Shown: positions 7,054 to 14,563 of the stretch, piece after piece
Layout: each line of letters begins with the position of its first letter
Numbering within the stretch: the stretch's first letter is position 1
Source: Clostridia bacterium
Lineage (GTDB): Bacteria > Bacillota > Clostridia > Oscillospirales > Acutalibacteraceae
Length of the DNA stretch: 64,000 bases
Assembly: GCA_900755895.1 (NCBI GenBank)
Contig: CAAEIG010000102.1
Location: 1 to 64,000 of the forward strand
Direction: 5' to 3'
The notes under the pieces: generated by a model
Told to the model about the DNA's origin: nothing
The model's input: the letters and a program-made list of their open reading frames with translations, nothing else
Database searches by the model: none
Program-made: the position numbers and the translations under genes

Positions 7054-7612
7054 AGTATGCGAAATAAGGGCGGAAGCGGCGGCAGACGCTTCAAAAGCCC
7101 TTAGATTAGAGGGCAGACCGATCGTATACGATCAGCCTACCAAGATAGGCGATCCGGCAGGATCGTATATCGAAATTATCCGAGCGGGCGCGCTGGATCA
7201 TGCGGATTTATCCGACGCGCGGTTGTTTTACAATCACGACTTGAACAAAGTGCCGCTTGCAAGGACACCAAAGACAATGCAACTTACGATTGATCCGGCA
7301 GGGTTGAAGATGGTTGCAGAATTACCCGACACCGAGGAAGCGCGAAGCGTCTATACGGCAGTACAGCGCGGCGACCTTTCCGGAATGTCATTCGCCTTCA
7401 AAGTACCGGAAGGCGGCGACAGTTACGACGCGGCGACCAATACGCGCACGATTTTCACGATCGAAAAAGTGTATGAAATCAGCGTCGTTCCCTTCCCCGC
7501 CTACCCGCAAACAAGCGTTGAAGCGCGATCCGCTTTCAGCGCGGCGGCTTCCGAACAGAAGAAGGCAGCGGCGATTATTAAGGCAAACAAAATCTTGATG
7601 AAAGAGGTTTAA
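7040..7612 (+). CDS. Prohead maturation protease (HK97 / U35 family)
   Basis: 190 residues. The Ser/His catalytic pattern is visible: LFYNHDLNKVPLART (His in NHD) and GDLSGMSFAF (Ser). The preceding EGRPIVYDQPTKIG and later EVSVVPFPAYP-like stretch (YEISVVPFPAYPQTSVEAR) are diagnostic. It cleaves the scaffold-like N-terminal part of the capsid protein during maturation. It overlaps the preceding gene by 14 bp. Confidence 0.92.
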   Translation: MKEIRVCEIRAEAAADASKALRLEGRPIVYDQPTKIGDPAGSYIEIIRAGALDHADLSDARLFYNHDLNKVPLARTPKTMQLTIDPAGLKMVAELPDTEEARSVYTAVQRGDLSGMSFAFKVPEGGDSYDAATNTRTIFTIEKVYEISVVPFPAYPQTSVEARSAFSAAASEQKKAAAIIKANKILMKEV

Positions 7613-7616
7613 CACA

Positions 7617-7877
7617 ATGGACGAAGAGAACAAGAACACCGAAGCGGCGCAGGAAAACGAAGCGCCGAAGCAGGAACCGGAAAAAAAGCGCCGCCGCTCC
7701 CTCACAGATCGGCTATACGCTCAATTAGAGATTTTGGAGCGGGAACAAGAGAAGATCGCTTCCGGCTACGACGGCAGCAGCAACCCGAAATCGGCAAGAA
7801 GTGAATATCTTGCTTTCGCAAAACAGATCACCGATACGGCAAATACCATTATCACCATTAAACGGGGAGGAAAATAA
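7617..7877 (+). CDS. Small hydrophilic head-operon protein, possible scaffold
   Basis: 86 residues, very rich in Glu, Lys and Arg at the N-terminus, with a helical stretch (RLYAQLEILEREQEKIA). It sits 4 bp after the protease and 2 bp before the capsid gene, where scaffolding or decoration proteins often lie. No family recognised. Confidence 0.5.
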   Translation: MDEENKNTEAAQENEAPKQEPEKKRRRSLTDRLYAQLEILEREQEKIASGYDGSSNPKSARSEYLAFAKQITDTANTIITIKRGGK

Positions 7878-7879
7878 CA

Positions 7880-9118
7880 ATGAAATTCAAGACCATTGCA
7901 GAAGCTTTCAACCACTACCGCACTTCTACGCTGGAGGAAATCGAGCGCAGGGCGTCGGAGATTAAAAACACCATTTCAACCGACGCGGGCGCAGACGTGG
8001 ACGCGCTGAACATCGAGCTTGACGGGCTGGCACAGGCGAAAGAGAACATCAAGCAGCGCAGCGCCGGAAACGGCGGGCAGACGGGCACATTTAACCCGAT
8101 TGCCGGAGCGGGTATGACCTTTGAGCGCCGCGCAAGCTATGACGCGACCGAAGGCGACGTGCTTAACAGCGCAGAATACCGAAGCGCCTTTATGAAAAAG
8201 CTGCTGGGGCGCAAGCTGAACAGCTTTGAAGAAGCGGCTTTTAACCGCGCTATGAACGAGCAGCGCGCGGACGCTTTCGCAACCGGAACAAGCGCGGCGG
8301 CGGTTCTTCCTACGCAGACGCTTAACGAGGTTATCAGCAAAGCCCGCGATATGGGCGGAATTATGAGCGTTTGCAGAAGCTTCAACGTACCGTCGAAAAT
8401 CGCTATTCCCGTGGGAACGCCTTTGACCGCTGCAAGCTGGCATACCGAGGGCGCGGCGGTTGACAGCGTTGCGCCTTCCGTCGCAACAATCACTTTTGAC
8501 GGGTACGAAATTATGAAGGTGCTTTCTATCAGCGTGAAGGTTCAGACAATGAGCATTGCGGCGTTTGAAAGCTACCTTGTAGAAGAGCTTTCTAATTGCG
8601 TGATGGCTTGTATTGCGAACGCTCTTGTAAACGGTACGGGTACTTCGGAAGGCACGGGCGTTCTTTCGGGTATTTCGTGGACGGCAAACACCAACGCTTT
8701 CACTTTCAGCAAGACAGACGGGCTTGCTTATGCCGATGTTGTAAAGGTTGTCGCCGCATTGAAGCGCGGGTATGCTAACGGCGCTTGCTGGGCTATGAAT
8801 AACGCGACGCTTTACAGCCTGTTCTATGGACTTGTAGACGCGAACAAGCGCCCGATCTTCATTGCTGATCCGAAGGCTGAAACAATCGGCAAAATTTTGG
8901 GCTTCCCCGTTGTGGTAGATGATTACCTTCCGGCTGAAACAATCATTTTCGGCAACTTCAATTACATGGGCTACAATATGCCCGAGGGTATCACGATCGA
9001 AGCTTCCCGCGAAAGCAGCTTCAAGAAAGGGCTTATTGATTACCGCGCAATGGCGGTTGCCGATTGCAAGCCCATTGTAGAAGAAGCGTTCGTAAAGCTG
9101 ACACGCGCGACGGCGTAA
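7880..9118 (+). CDS. Major capsid protein (HK97 fold)
   Basis: 412 residues. The N-terminal about 100 residues are a charged coiled coil (delta domain, TLEEIERRASEIKNT) of the kind removed by the U35 protease next door. The HK97-fold body follows (LPTQTLNEVISKARDMGGIMS, EELSNCVMACIANALVNGTGTSEGTGVLSGI, GFPVVVDDYLPAETIIFGNF). It builds the icosahedral shell. Because only head genes accompany it, mature particles would need tails from another phage (inference). Confidence 0.94.
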   Translation: MKFKTIAEAFNHYRTSTLEEIERRASEIKNTISTDAGADVDALNIELDGLAQAKENIKQRSAGNGGQTGTFNPIAGAGMTFERRASYDATEGDVLNSAEYRSAFMKKLLGRKLNSFEEAAFNRAMNEQRADAFATGTSAAAVLPTQTLNEVISKARDMGGIMSVCRSFNVPSKIAIPVGTPLTAASWHTEGAAVDSVAPSVATITFDGYEIMKVLSISVKVQTMSIAAFESYLVEELSNCVMACIANALVNGTGTSEGTGVLSGISWTANTNAFTFSKTDGLAYADVVKVVAALKRGYANGACWAMNNATLYSLFYGLVDANKRPIFIADPKAETIGKILGFPVVVDDYLPAETIIFGNFNYMGYNMPEGITIEASRESSFKKGLIDYRAMAVADCKPIVEEAFVKLTRATA

Positions 9119-9133
9119 CGGGGAGCGGGTGCA

Positions 9134-9406
9134 ATGCTTAGTTTAGAGGACGCAAGGGAAGCTTTGCGGCTGGACGGCACGGACAACGACGATATTATAA
9201 CGGGCTTGTTAAACGCCATTCCGGATTATATCGAACTTTGCACAGGGGTAACGGCAGAACAGCAAGCGCAAGAGCCGTTAGCGGATACGGCGGGAAAATT
9301 CCTGTTGATCCTTTGGTATAACGCGGAGCGGGTGGACGCTGAAAAGATACAGCGGACAATAGACAGCCTGTTAAAGACGCTTCAACTGAAAGCGGAAAGG
9401 GGTTAA
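9134..9406 (+). CDS. Head-tail connector (gp6-like)
   Basis: 90 residues; the pattern SLEDAREALRLDGTDNDDIITGLLNAIPDYIELCTG is typical of gp6-like/DNA-packaging connector proteins (Phage_connect family), which bind below the portal. It follows the capsid gene by 15 bp. Confidence 0.85.
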   Translation: MLSLEDAREALRLDGTDNDDIITGLLNAIPDYIELCTGVTAEQQAQEPLADTAGKFLLILWYNAERVDAEKIQRTIDSLLKTLQLKAERG

Positions 9407-9409
9407 GAT

Positions 9410-10171
9410 ATGGCGAAGGACTACGCGAGGGCGTTCTATGACAGTCCAGCATGGCGCAGGACGCGCGAAGCTTATTTACAGAGTAAGCATTATATTTGCG
9501 AAGATTGTGGCGGGGCGGCTTCCGTAGTCCACCATATTACCTACATAAAGCCGTGGAACGTGAACAATCCGGAAATAACGCTGAATTGGGATAATCTGAA
9601 AGCAGTATGCGAAAAGTGCCATGCACAGGAACACGCGCAGGATTTGAAGAAGCGCGGCGGTGAAGCAAGGCGGAACGGGGTTGCCTTCGATGAAGAGGGC
9701 AACTTGATAAAGCAAGCGAATGTGTTTCTTATATGCGGCAGTCCGGCGAGCGGGAAAACAACCTATGTAGCGGAGCATAAAGGGGAATGCGATCTTGTCG
9801 TTGACCTTGATTATATTTGCGCTGCATTAGCGGGCGAAGCGGGAAACGTGCATACAGACCGAAAGCCCGTATTGTCTGTTGCGCTGGAGGTTCGGGAACT
9901 TCTTTATCAGATCATAGCGGAGCGGCGCGGGAAATGGGAACGCGCGTTTGTTGTAACCACTATTGCGGACGCGCGGGAAATGAAGGCGGTTGCCGATGAA
10001 TTGCGGGCGGAAGTTATCGTAATGCAAGCGACGTTACCGGAATGCTTACAGCGGATCAAGGACGATCCAAGCAGGAAGAACAGGACGCTATACGAAAGGT
10101 TAGCGAAAGAATGGTTTGAAAAATATAACAAGTCGCTGGAATGCGGCGCAATCCCCCCCACTTCGCAATGA
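9410..10171 (+). CDS. HNH endonuclease fused to a P-loop kinase-like domain
   Basis: 253 residues. Residues about 8-85 are an HNH nuclease (FYDSPAWRRTREAYLQSK, CEDCG, VHHITYIKPW, NLKAVCEKCHAQEH). Residues about 105-235 form a P-loop NTPase with Walker A CGSPASGKTTYV, resembling small AAA/zeta-like nucleotide kinases. HNH proteins beside terminase genes stimulate DNA cleavage during packaging in HK97-type phages; the kinase-like part is an unusual addition and its role is unknown. The fusion appears genuine because no internal start or frame break is seen. Confidence 0.82.
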   Translation: MAKDYARAFYDSPAWRRTREAYLQSKHYICEDCGGAASVVHHITYIKPWNVNNPEITLNWDNLKAVCEKCHAQEHAQDLKKRGGEARRNGVAFDEEGNLIKQANVFLICGSPASGKTTYVAEHKGECDLVVDLDYICAALAGEAGNVHTDRKPVLSVALEVRELLYQIIAERRGKWERAFVVTTIADAREMKAVADELRAEVIVMQATLPECLQRIKDDPSRKNRTLYERLAKEWFEKYNKSLECGAIPPTSQ

Positions 10172-10268
10172 TAAGGGGAGGGAAAGCACCGGCGGCGGGG
10201 AACCTTTCTTTTCCCCTCTAAGGGCGCGCGTATGAGGGGAGGGGTAAAGCGGGCGCAGCGGTTTTGAA

Positions 10269-10637
10269 ATGGGGTGTTTTGACTTGACGGTAAAAGGAGA
10301 TAAAGAAAGATTGAAGGATTTGCGGAAGCTTCGCAGGATATTGAAGCTTGTTCCGGCAGACCGCAAACACATAGGCGAAGAACTCATAGAACGCATTACG
10401 TTTATGGCGGGCGTTCTTGATGATTTGCAAGCGCAGATACAGGAACACGGCACTACCGACCATTTCAAGCAGGGCGTACAGGAATTTGACCGCGAAAGCC
10501 CAGCGCTAAAATCCTACAATACAACGATCCAGCGTTACAGCCTGTTATATAAACAGCTTGTCGATCTGCTTCCTCCGCCCGAGGTGGACGAAAAGAAGAA
10601 AAACGACGTGCTGGAATTTATCACAAAGCAGGGATAA
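10269..10637 (+). CDS. Terminase small subunit
   Basis: 122 residues with helix-rich sequence (KERLKDLRKLRRILKLVP, LIERITFMAGVLDDLQAQI, YNTTIQRYSLLYKQLVDLL) like the P27-type small terminase family. It lies 3 bp before the large subunit. It would recognise the element's packaging site, letting the element be packaged independently. The 97 bp before it are GC-rich with short hairpins, such as GGGGAA at 10197-10202 against TTCCCC at 10211-10216. Confidence 0.8.
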   Translation: MGCFDLTVKGDKERLKDLRKLRRILKLVPADRKHIGEELIERITFMAGVLDDLQAQIQEHGTTDHFKQGVQEFDRESPALKSYNTTIQRYSLLYKQLVDLLPPPEVDEKKKNDVLEFITKQG

Positions 10638-10640
10638 GGC

Positions 10641-12290
10641 GTGAACTACATTACCGAGTATTGGAAGGAGATTGAAGGCGGGAAATGCGTTGTTTCGCGG
10701 CGGGTTAGGAAGGTATATGAACAGCTTGCCCGGCGGATTGAACAGCCGGAAGCTGGCGGGCGCTATATCTTCGATGAAAAGAAGGCGCTTCGCCCGATTG
10801 AATTTATAGAGCGGTTTTGCAAGCACTCAAAAGGCGAATGGGCGGGAAAGCCCGTAGCCCTTGAATTATTCCAAAAGGCTTTTATATCGGCGCTCTTTGG
10901 CTTCGTCGATAAAGAAACCGGCTTGCGGCAGTACCGCGAAGCTATGTTCTACGTAGCCCGCAAGAATGGTAAAAGTACCATGCTGGCGGGCATTGCGTTA
11001 TATATGCTTGTCGCCGATCTTGAAGCGGGAGCGGAGATATACAGCGCAGCGACGAAGCGGGATCAAGCGCGGCTTATCTTTGAAGAAGCTTATAACATGG
11101 TAAAACAGAGCGCCCAGCTTCGGGAATTGCTGAAAAAGCGCAAGGGCGATCTATATTTTGCGGCGACCTTCTCCCGCTTTGAAGCGTTGAGCAAGGATAG
11201 CGGGAGTATGGACGGGCTGAACGCGCATTGCGTCATAATCGACGAATTGCACGGCGTGAAGGATCGCAATTTGTACGAGGTTTTGAAGCAGTCGCAGAGC
11301 GCCCGCCGCCAGCCGCTCTTGATTATGATAACGACGGCGGGAACGGTGCGCGAATGTATCTTTGATGAAATGTATGCGACTGCTTGCAATATCGTTGACG
11401 GCGTTTTCAAAGATGATACCTTCTTGCCGATCCTCTATGAATTAGACAGCCGCGAGGAATGGACGCAGCCGGAAGCGTGGCAAAAGGCTAATCCGGCATT
11501 AGGCACAATCAAGAAGCTGGACGATCTGAAAACCAAAATTGCCCGCGCGCAGAATAACCCGAGCGAACTTAGGGGCTTGCTTGTTAAGGAATTCAACGTA
11601 AAGGACACGTTAAGCACAGCGTGGCTTACCCTTGACGATATAGAAAATCCGGAAACCTTTGATCTTGCCCGCTTCAAGAACAAGTTTGCGATCGGCGGCG
11701 CGGATTTGTCGAAAACGCTTGACCTTACGTGCGCTACCCTGCTTATGGTAGACAAGGAAACAGAAAAGCGGTATGTAACGCAAATGTATTGGATACCGGA
11801 AGAAACGCTTGAAAGGCGCGTACTTGAAGAAAAGATACCGTATGACAAGTGGCGCGATCGTGGATTGTTGCGCACGTGCGCCGGAAATACGATTGATTAC
11901 AGGGACGTTACAGCGTGGTTTATCGAAATGACGCAGGAATATAAAATCGTTCCGGCGTGGGTTTACTATGACGCATGGAGCGCCCGTTATTGGGTGGAGG
12001 AAATGAAGGCAAACGGGTTTAGTATGATCCCGTGCAGACAGGGCGCGCAGACGCTTTCCCTGCCCATGCAGCAGTTAGGGGCAGACTTACAGGCAAAGCG
12101 GGTTGTTTACAATAATAACCCGATTTTGAAGTGGTGCTTAACAAATACAGGCGTACAGACAGACCGCAACGGGAATATAGTTCCGGTCAAAAATCAAGCA
12201 GCAAAACAGCGCATAGACGGCATGGCGAGCCTTCTTGACGCTTACGTGGGCTTGACCGAAAAATACAACGAATTTATAGGCGCGTTGTAG
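10641..12290 (+). CDS. Terminase large subunit
   Basis: 549 residues from a GTG start. The N-terminal ATPase has a Walker A-like ARKNGKST at 106-113 and Walker B CVIIDE at 197-202 (then LHGVKD). The C-terminal nuclease has GGADLSKTLDLT, YYDAWSARYWV and RIDGMASLLDAY. It is the packaging motor and headful/cos nuclease. Length and motifs are complete, so the element probably encodes functional packaging. Confidence 0.95.
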   Translation: MNYITEYWKEIEGGKCVVSRRVRKVYEQLARRIEQPEAGGRYIFDEKKALRPIEFIERFCKHSKGEWAGKPVALELFQKAFISALFGFVDKETGLRQYREAMFYVARKNGKSTMLAGIALYMLVADLEAGAEIYSAATKRDQARLIFEEAYNMVKQSAQLRELLKKRKGDLYFAATFSRFEALSKDSGSMDGLNAHCVIIDELHGVKDRNLYEVLKQSQSARRQPLLIMITTAGTVRECIFDEMYATACNIVDGVFKDDTFLPILYELDSREEWTQPEAWQKANPALGTIKKLDDLKTKIARAQNNPSELRGLLVKEFNVKDTLSTAWLTLDDIENPETFDLARFKNKFAIGGADLSKTLDLTCATLLMVDKETEKRYVTQMYWIPEETLERRVLEEKIPYDKWRDRGLLRTCAGNTIDYRDVTAWFIEMTQEYKIVPAWVYYDAWSARYWVEEMKANGFSMIPCRQGAQTLSLPMQQLGADLQAKRVVYNNNPILKWCLTNTGVQTDRNGNIVPVKNQAAKQRIDGMASLLDAYVGLTEKYNEFIGAL

Positions 12291-12321
12291 CGGGTATTAT
12301 TAAAAGCAGAGGGTGGAAAAG

Positions 12322-12714
12322 ATGAAATTGAAAGATAAGAAAATCCGTTTTATCAGCGAAACAAAGACGGTAAATGAAAACGGCTTTCCGGAATACGTTT
12401 GGAAACCCGCGCACAGCGGGCGGCTTTGGGCGTATTACAGGCAGCTTTCCGGAAGTGAATTCTTTGCTTCCGCGACGGTAAACGAAACGGAAGAAGTATT
12501 GTTTGTTGTGAATTACCGTACCGGCATTACAACCGATATGCTGGTTGAATACAAGGGGCAGTATTACGAGATTACCCGCATAGATGATTTTGAAGGCTAC
12601 AAGGACGATCTAAGCGTTTATTGCAAGCTTGCACAAAATCAAAATATTGAAGTAGTAGAGCCGGAAACGCAGGAGGGCGGGCAGAATGGAACAGTTACCG
12701 CAAAACGTTCTTGA
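12322..12714 (+). CDS. Phage head closure protein
   Basis: 130 residues from the ATG at 12322 (site GAGGGTGG). The pattern NENGFPEYVWKPAHSGRLWAYYRQ, ETEEVLFVVNYRTGITTDMLV and YEITRIDDFEGYKDDL matches the head closure/head-tail adaptor family (TIGR01563). It is the last structural gene visible; no tail gene follows. Confidence 0.85.
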   Translation: MKLKDKKIRFISETKTVNENGFPEYVWKPAHSGRLWAYYRQLSGSEFFASATVNETEEVLFVVNYRTGITTDMLVEYKGQYYEITRIDDFEGYKDDLSVYCKLAQNQNIEVVEPETQEGGQNGTVTAKRS

Positions 12715-13267
12715 TATAATCGCGGCGGCGGTTGCACAAGCGACGCGGCAGACGGTGGAAGTTTTGCAGCAGCAAGCGCCGGAACGAAACTACTTCAAAA
12801 TCACAGAGAAGCTTTTATACAGCTATCCGACGTTAAAGCGCATTGTTTCAGACAAGGCAGCTTATACACGGGTAGAGTTGCAGGGGCGAAGCGGCGTTGT
12901 CCGCTTCAACCCGAATAAAGCGTGGAAAAGTCCGGACGATATTTTAGAGGATATGGAAAAGGACAAAGAAGCGGAATACGATATAACCGCAAAGGAATTC
13001 AAGCGGCTGGATCGCGTAATACAGGCATTCAAAGACCGGAAAGAATTTACCGTTATCCGTTTGTATTACTTCAAGGAGTGGGAGGACGGAACGCCGCTAC
13101 CCGAGGACGCGCAGGAAATGACGTGGGAAGAAGTAAGCTTCCGAGTTGACAAGGCATTAAAAACCGTAATGCGCTGGCGCAACGAAATTGTAAACGATAT
13201 GGCTATTTGCCTTTTTGGGATCGACGCAGCTATACAGGCTGGAACAGAACGCAAGAAGAAAGAATAA
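12686..13267 (+). CDS. Phage late-transcription regulator, ArpU/sigma-like
   Basis: 193 residues overlapping the closure gene by 29 bp. The C-terminal half (KEFKRLDRVIQAFKDRKEFTVIRLYYFKEW..., then EEVSFRVDKALKTVMRWRNEIVNDMA) is like region 4 of sigma factors and the ArpU/RinA-type regulators of Gram-positive phages and PICIs. Probably activates late head genes. It is followed directly by an intrinsic terminator. Confidence 0.65.
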   Translation: MEQLPQNVLDIIAAAVAQATRQTVEVLQQQAPERNYFKITEKLLYSYPTLKRIVSDKAAYTRVELQGRSGVVRFNPNKAWKSPDDILEDMEKDKEAEYDITAKEFKRLDRVIQAFKDRKEFTVIRLYYFKEWEDGTPLPEDAQEMTWEEVSFRVDKALKTVMRWRNEIVNDMAICLFGIDAAIQAGTERKKKE

Positions 13268-13300
13268 ACCCGCTACACCCTTTCGGGCGAGCGGGTTTTC
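13267..13300 (+). terminator. Terminator at the end of the element's late operon
   Basis: AACCCGCT (13267-13274) pairs with AGCGGGTT (13290-13297). The loop contains its own CCC-TTTC-GGG hairpin, and TTTC follows. It ends the head operon about 70 bp before the tmRNA gene. Confidence 0.8.
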
Positions 13301-13371
13301 TATTAGCGTTCCAACGGAACGACTAACCCGAACCAATTTAGCGTTACAAAAATGTTCGGATTAGATTGTAA

Positions 13372-13720
13372 TGGTGGAGATGGCGGGAGTCGAACCCGCG
13401 TCCGAAAAAGGATTACCAAGGCTTTCTACGAGCGTAGCTTTTGTTTTAAAATTCCCTTGTCCCCACGCCCAAAAGCAGGCTTGGGGATTTGGTAGCCCTT
13501 AGGTCATGACGGGAGTAAGGGCGTCATCCCATTCACGTTCACCGCTCATCGACGCTCTATCCCTGGCCGCGGTACTCCAGAGTAGAACGGCTGCTTAGTT
13601 AAGCAGCAACAGCAACAGAATTGTTGTCGTTTAATTTTAAAGTTTGCGGCTTTTAAAGCGGCTCCGCACCGCTGCTCGCTTACCAGGGCTCTCCTTCCCC
13701 GTCGAAACCTTTACATCCCC
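13372..13720 (-). ncRNA. ssrA: tmRNA (transfer-messenger RNA)
   Basis: Read on the minus strand it starts GGGGATGTAAAGGTTTCGACGGGG and ends in the T-arm GGGTTCGACTCCC and an encoded CCA. This is the standard tRNA-like pair. The tag reading frame ends ...NDNNSVAVAA-stop (GCT GCT TAA), with the resume codon not certain from sequence. It rescues stalled ribosomes together with SmpB, encoded 5 bp upstream on the same strand. Pseudoknot sequences lie between the tag and the 3' end. Its 3' end borders the mobile element. Confidence 0.95.
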
Positions 13721-13725
13721 AGATT

Positions 13726-14193
13726 TCAACGATTACGCTCTTTGAGTGTCCGTTCAATGTCCCGTTTAGCAGCCTTTTCCGCCATATCTGCCCGCTTGTC
13801 ATAGAGCTTTTTGCCGCGGCATAGTCCAACCTGAACTTTTACCCGGGAACCTTTAAAATAGAAAGACAGGGGAATGAGCGAATAACCCTGCTGCTTGACC
13901 AGACCATACAGCCGCAAGATTTCCCGTTTGTGCATCAAAAGCCGACGCACTCGCAGGGGATCCCGGTTAAAGATGTTTCCAAAATCATAGGGGCTGATAT
14001 GGCATCCGTTCAACAGCATCTCGCCATTGACAACAGAGCACCAAGCATCCTTTAGGTTTACCCGGCCTTGACGCAGAGATTTGACCTCTGTGCCAACCAA
14101 TTCGATACCAGCTTCAAAGCTTTCTTCCACGAAGTAATCGTGGAAGGCTTTTTTGTTTTGGGCGATGGTTTTTGTGCCCGTTTTACCTGCCAC
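13726..14193 (-). CDS. smpB: SsrA-binding protein SmpB
   Basis: 155 residues from a GTG start with AAGGAGG seven bases upstream; an in-frame ATG 51 bp further up gives an atypical N-terminus and was rejected. Family signatures include NKKAFHDYFVEESFEAGIELVGTEVKSLR, SYVVNGE-like VVNGEMLLNGCHISPYDFGN and KKLYDKRADMAEK. It binds tmRNA and brings it to stalled ribosomes. Its stop lies 5 bp before ssrA, so both are likely co-transcribed. Confidence 0.95.
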   Translation of the reverse strand: MAGKTGTKTIAQNKKAFHDYFVEESFEAGIELVGTEVKSLRQGRVNLKDAWCSVVNGEMLLNGCHISPYDFGNIFNRDPLRVRRLLMHKREILRLYGLVKQQGYSLIPLSFYFKGSRVKVQVGLCRGKKLYDKRADMAEKAAKRDIERTLKERNR

Positions 14194-14229
14194 GGTTACT
14201 CCTCCTTCACAGGTTTCTGAGACGGAACT

Positions 14230-14258
14230 ATTATACCATCCCATAAAACACTTGGCAA
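14230..14258 (-). promoter_or_regulatory. smpB-ssrA promoter
   Basis: Minus strand TTGCCA (14253-14258), 17 bp, TATAAT (14230-14235), with an extended -10 TGG. Strong sigma-A type promoter 37 bp upstream of the smpB GTG. Confidence 0.8.
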
Positions 14259-14499
14259 GGTGTTTTTGTCGAGAGTGTATTGTATAACTATTTTATATAA
14301 AACTGCAGGATCTTTGACTGAAAGCGCAAATAGTTTTCATAAAATCTGTGCCTTTGTACTTTGGGTACAAAATCAGAGATACATAAATGCAATTATGATT
14401 TTCTTATAAAAAACAGATTATTCGGATGCGTTTTTGTCCGATAATACCAATAAGTTGAGACGTTTCCATAAATTGGTAAAGACATTTTAGAAAATTATC

Positions 14500-14528
14500 T
14501 TATCAGTTCCGGGAAAAAGCTATATAAT
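14500..14528 (+). promoter_or_regulatory. Promoter of the tyrosine recombinase
   Basis: TTATCA (14500-14505), 17 bp, TATAAT (14523-14528). A 9-bp inverted repeat (ATACTTCCT at 14527-14535 and AGGAAGTAT at 14557-14565) brackets the start point and covers the ribosome site and start codon, which might limit recombinase expression (inference). Confidence 0.6.
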
Positions 14529-14563
14529 ACTTCCTTTACGCTAAAAAAACAGCAAGAGGAAGT

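Larger units (their letters stand above)
1..13371. mobile_element. Integrated capsid-encoding element (prophage or capsid-forming satellite), left end outside window
   Basis: A contiguous phage-type block runs from the left edge to the tmRNA 3' end. In order it has a serine recombinase and CI-like repressor (minus), then a DUF739 protein, antirepressor, HTH/sigma-like protein, HUH Rep, head-morphogenesis and terminase genes, and a late regulator (plus). Codon style (abundant GCG, GAA, CGG) and the 'aggaggcgg'-type ribosome sites differ from the flagellar region. No tail tube, tape measure, holin or endolysin is visible. The right boundary is placed at the encoded CCA of ssrA, a common integration site; this is inference because the other attachment site is not in the window. 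Confidence 0.85.
14194..14563. other. Divergent promoter region between smpB and the recombinase gene
   Basis: 370 bp without a gene. It holds the smpB promoter (minus) at 14230-14258, a near-palindrome AAAACACTTGGCAAGGTGTTTT over its -35, an AT-rich middle stretch with no feature I can name, and the recombinase promoter at 14500-14528. Confidence 0.6.

Noticed and set aside
14245..14500. AT-rich stretch upstream of the recombinase as a possible second switch
   Set aside because: I found no long inverted repeats here and no promoter pair that would make inversion meaningful.
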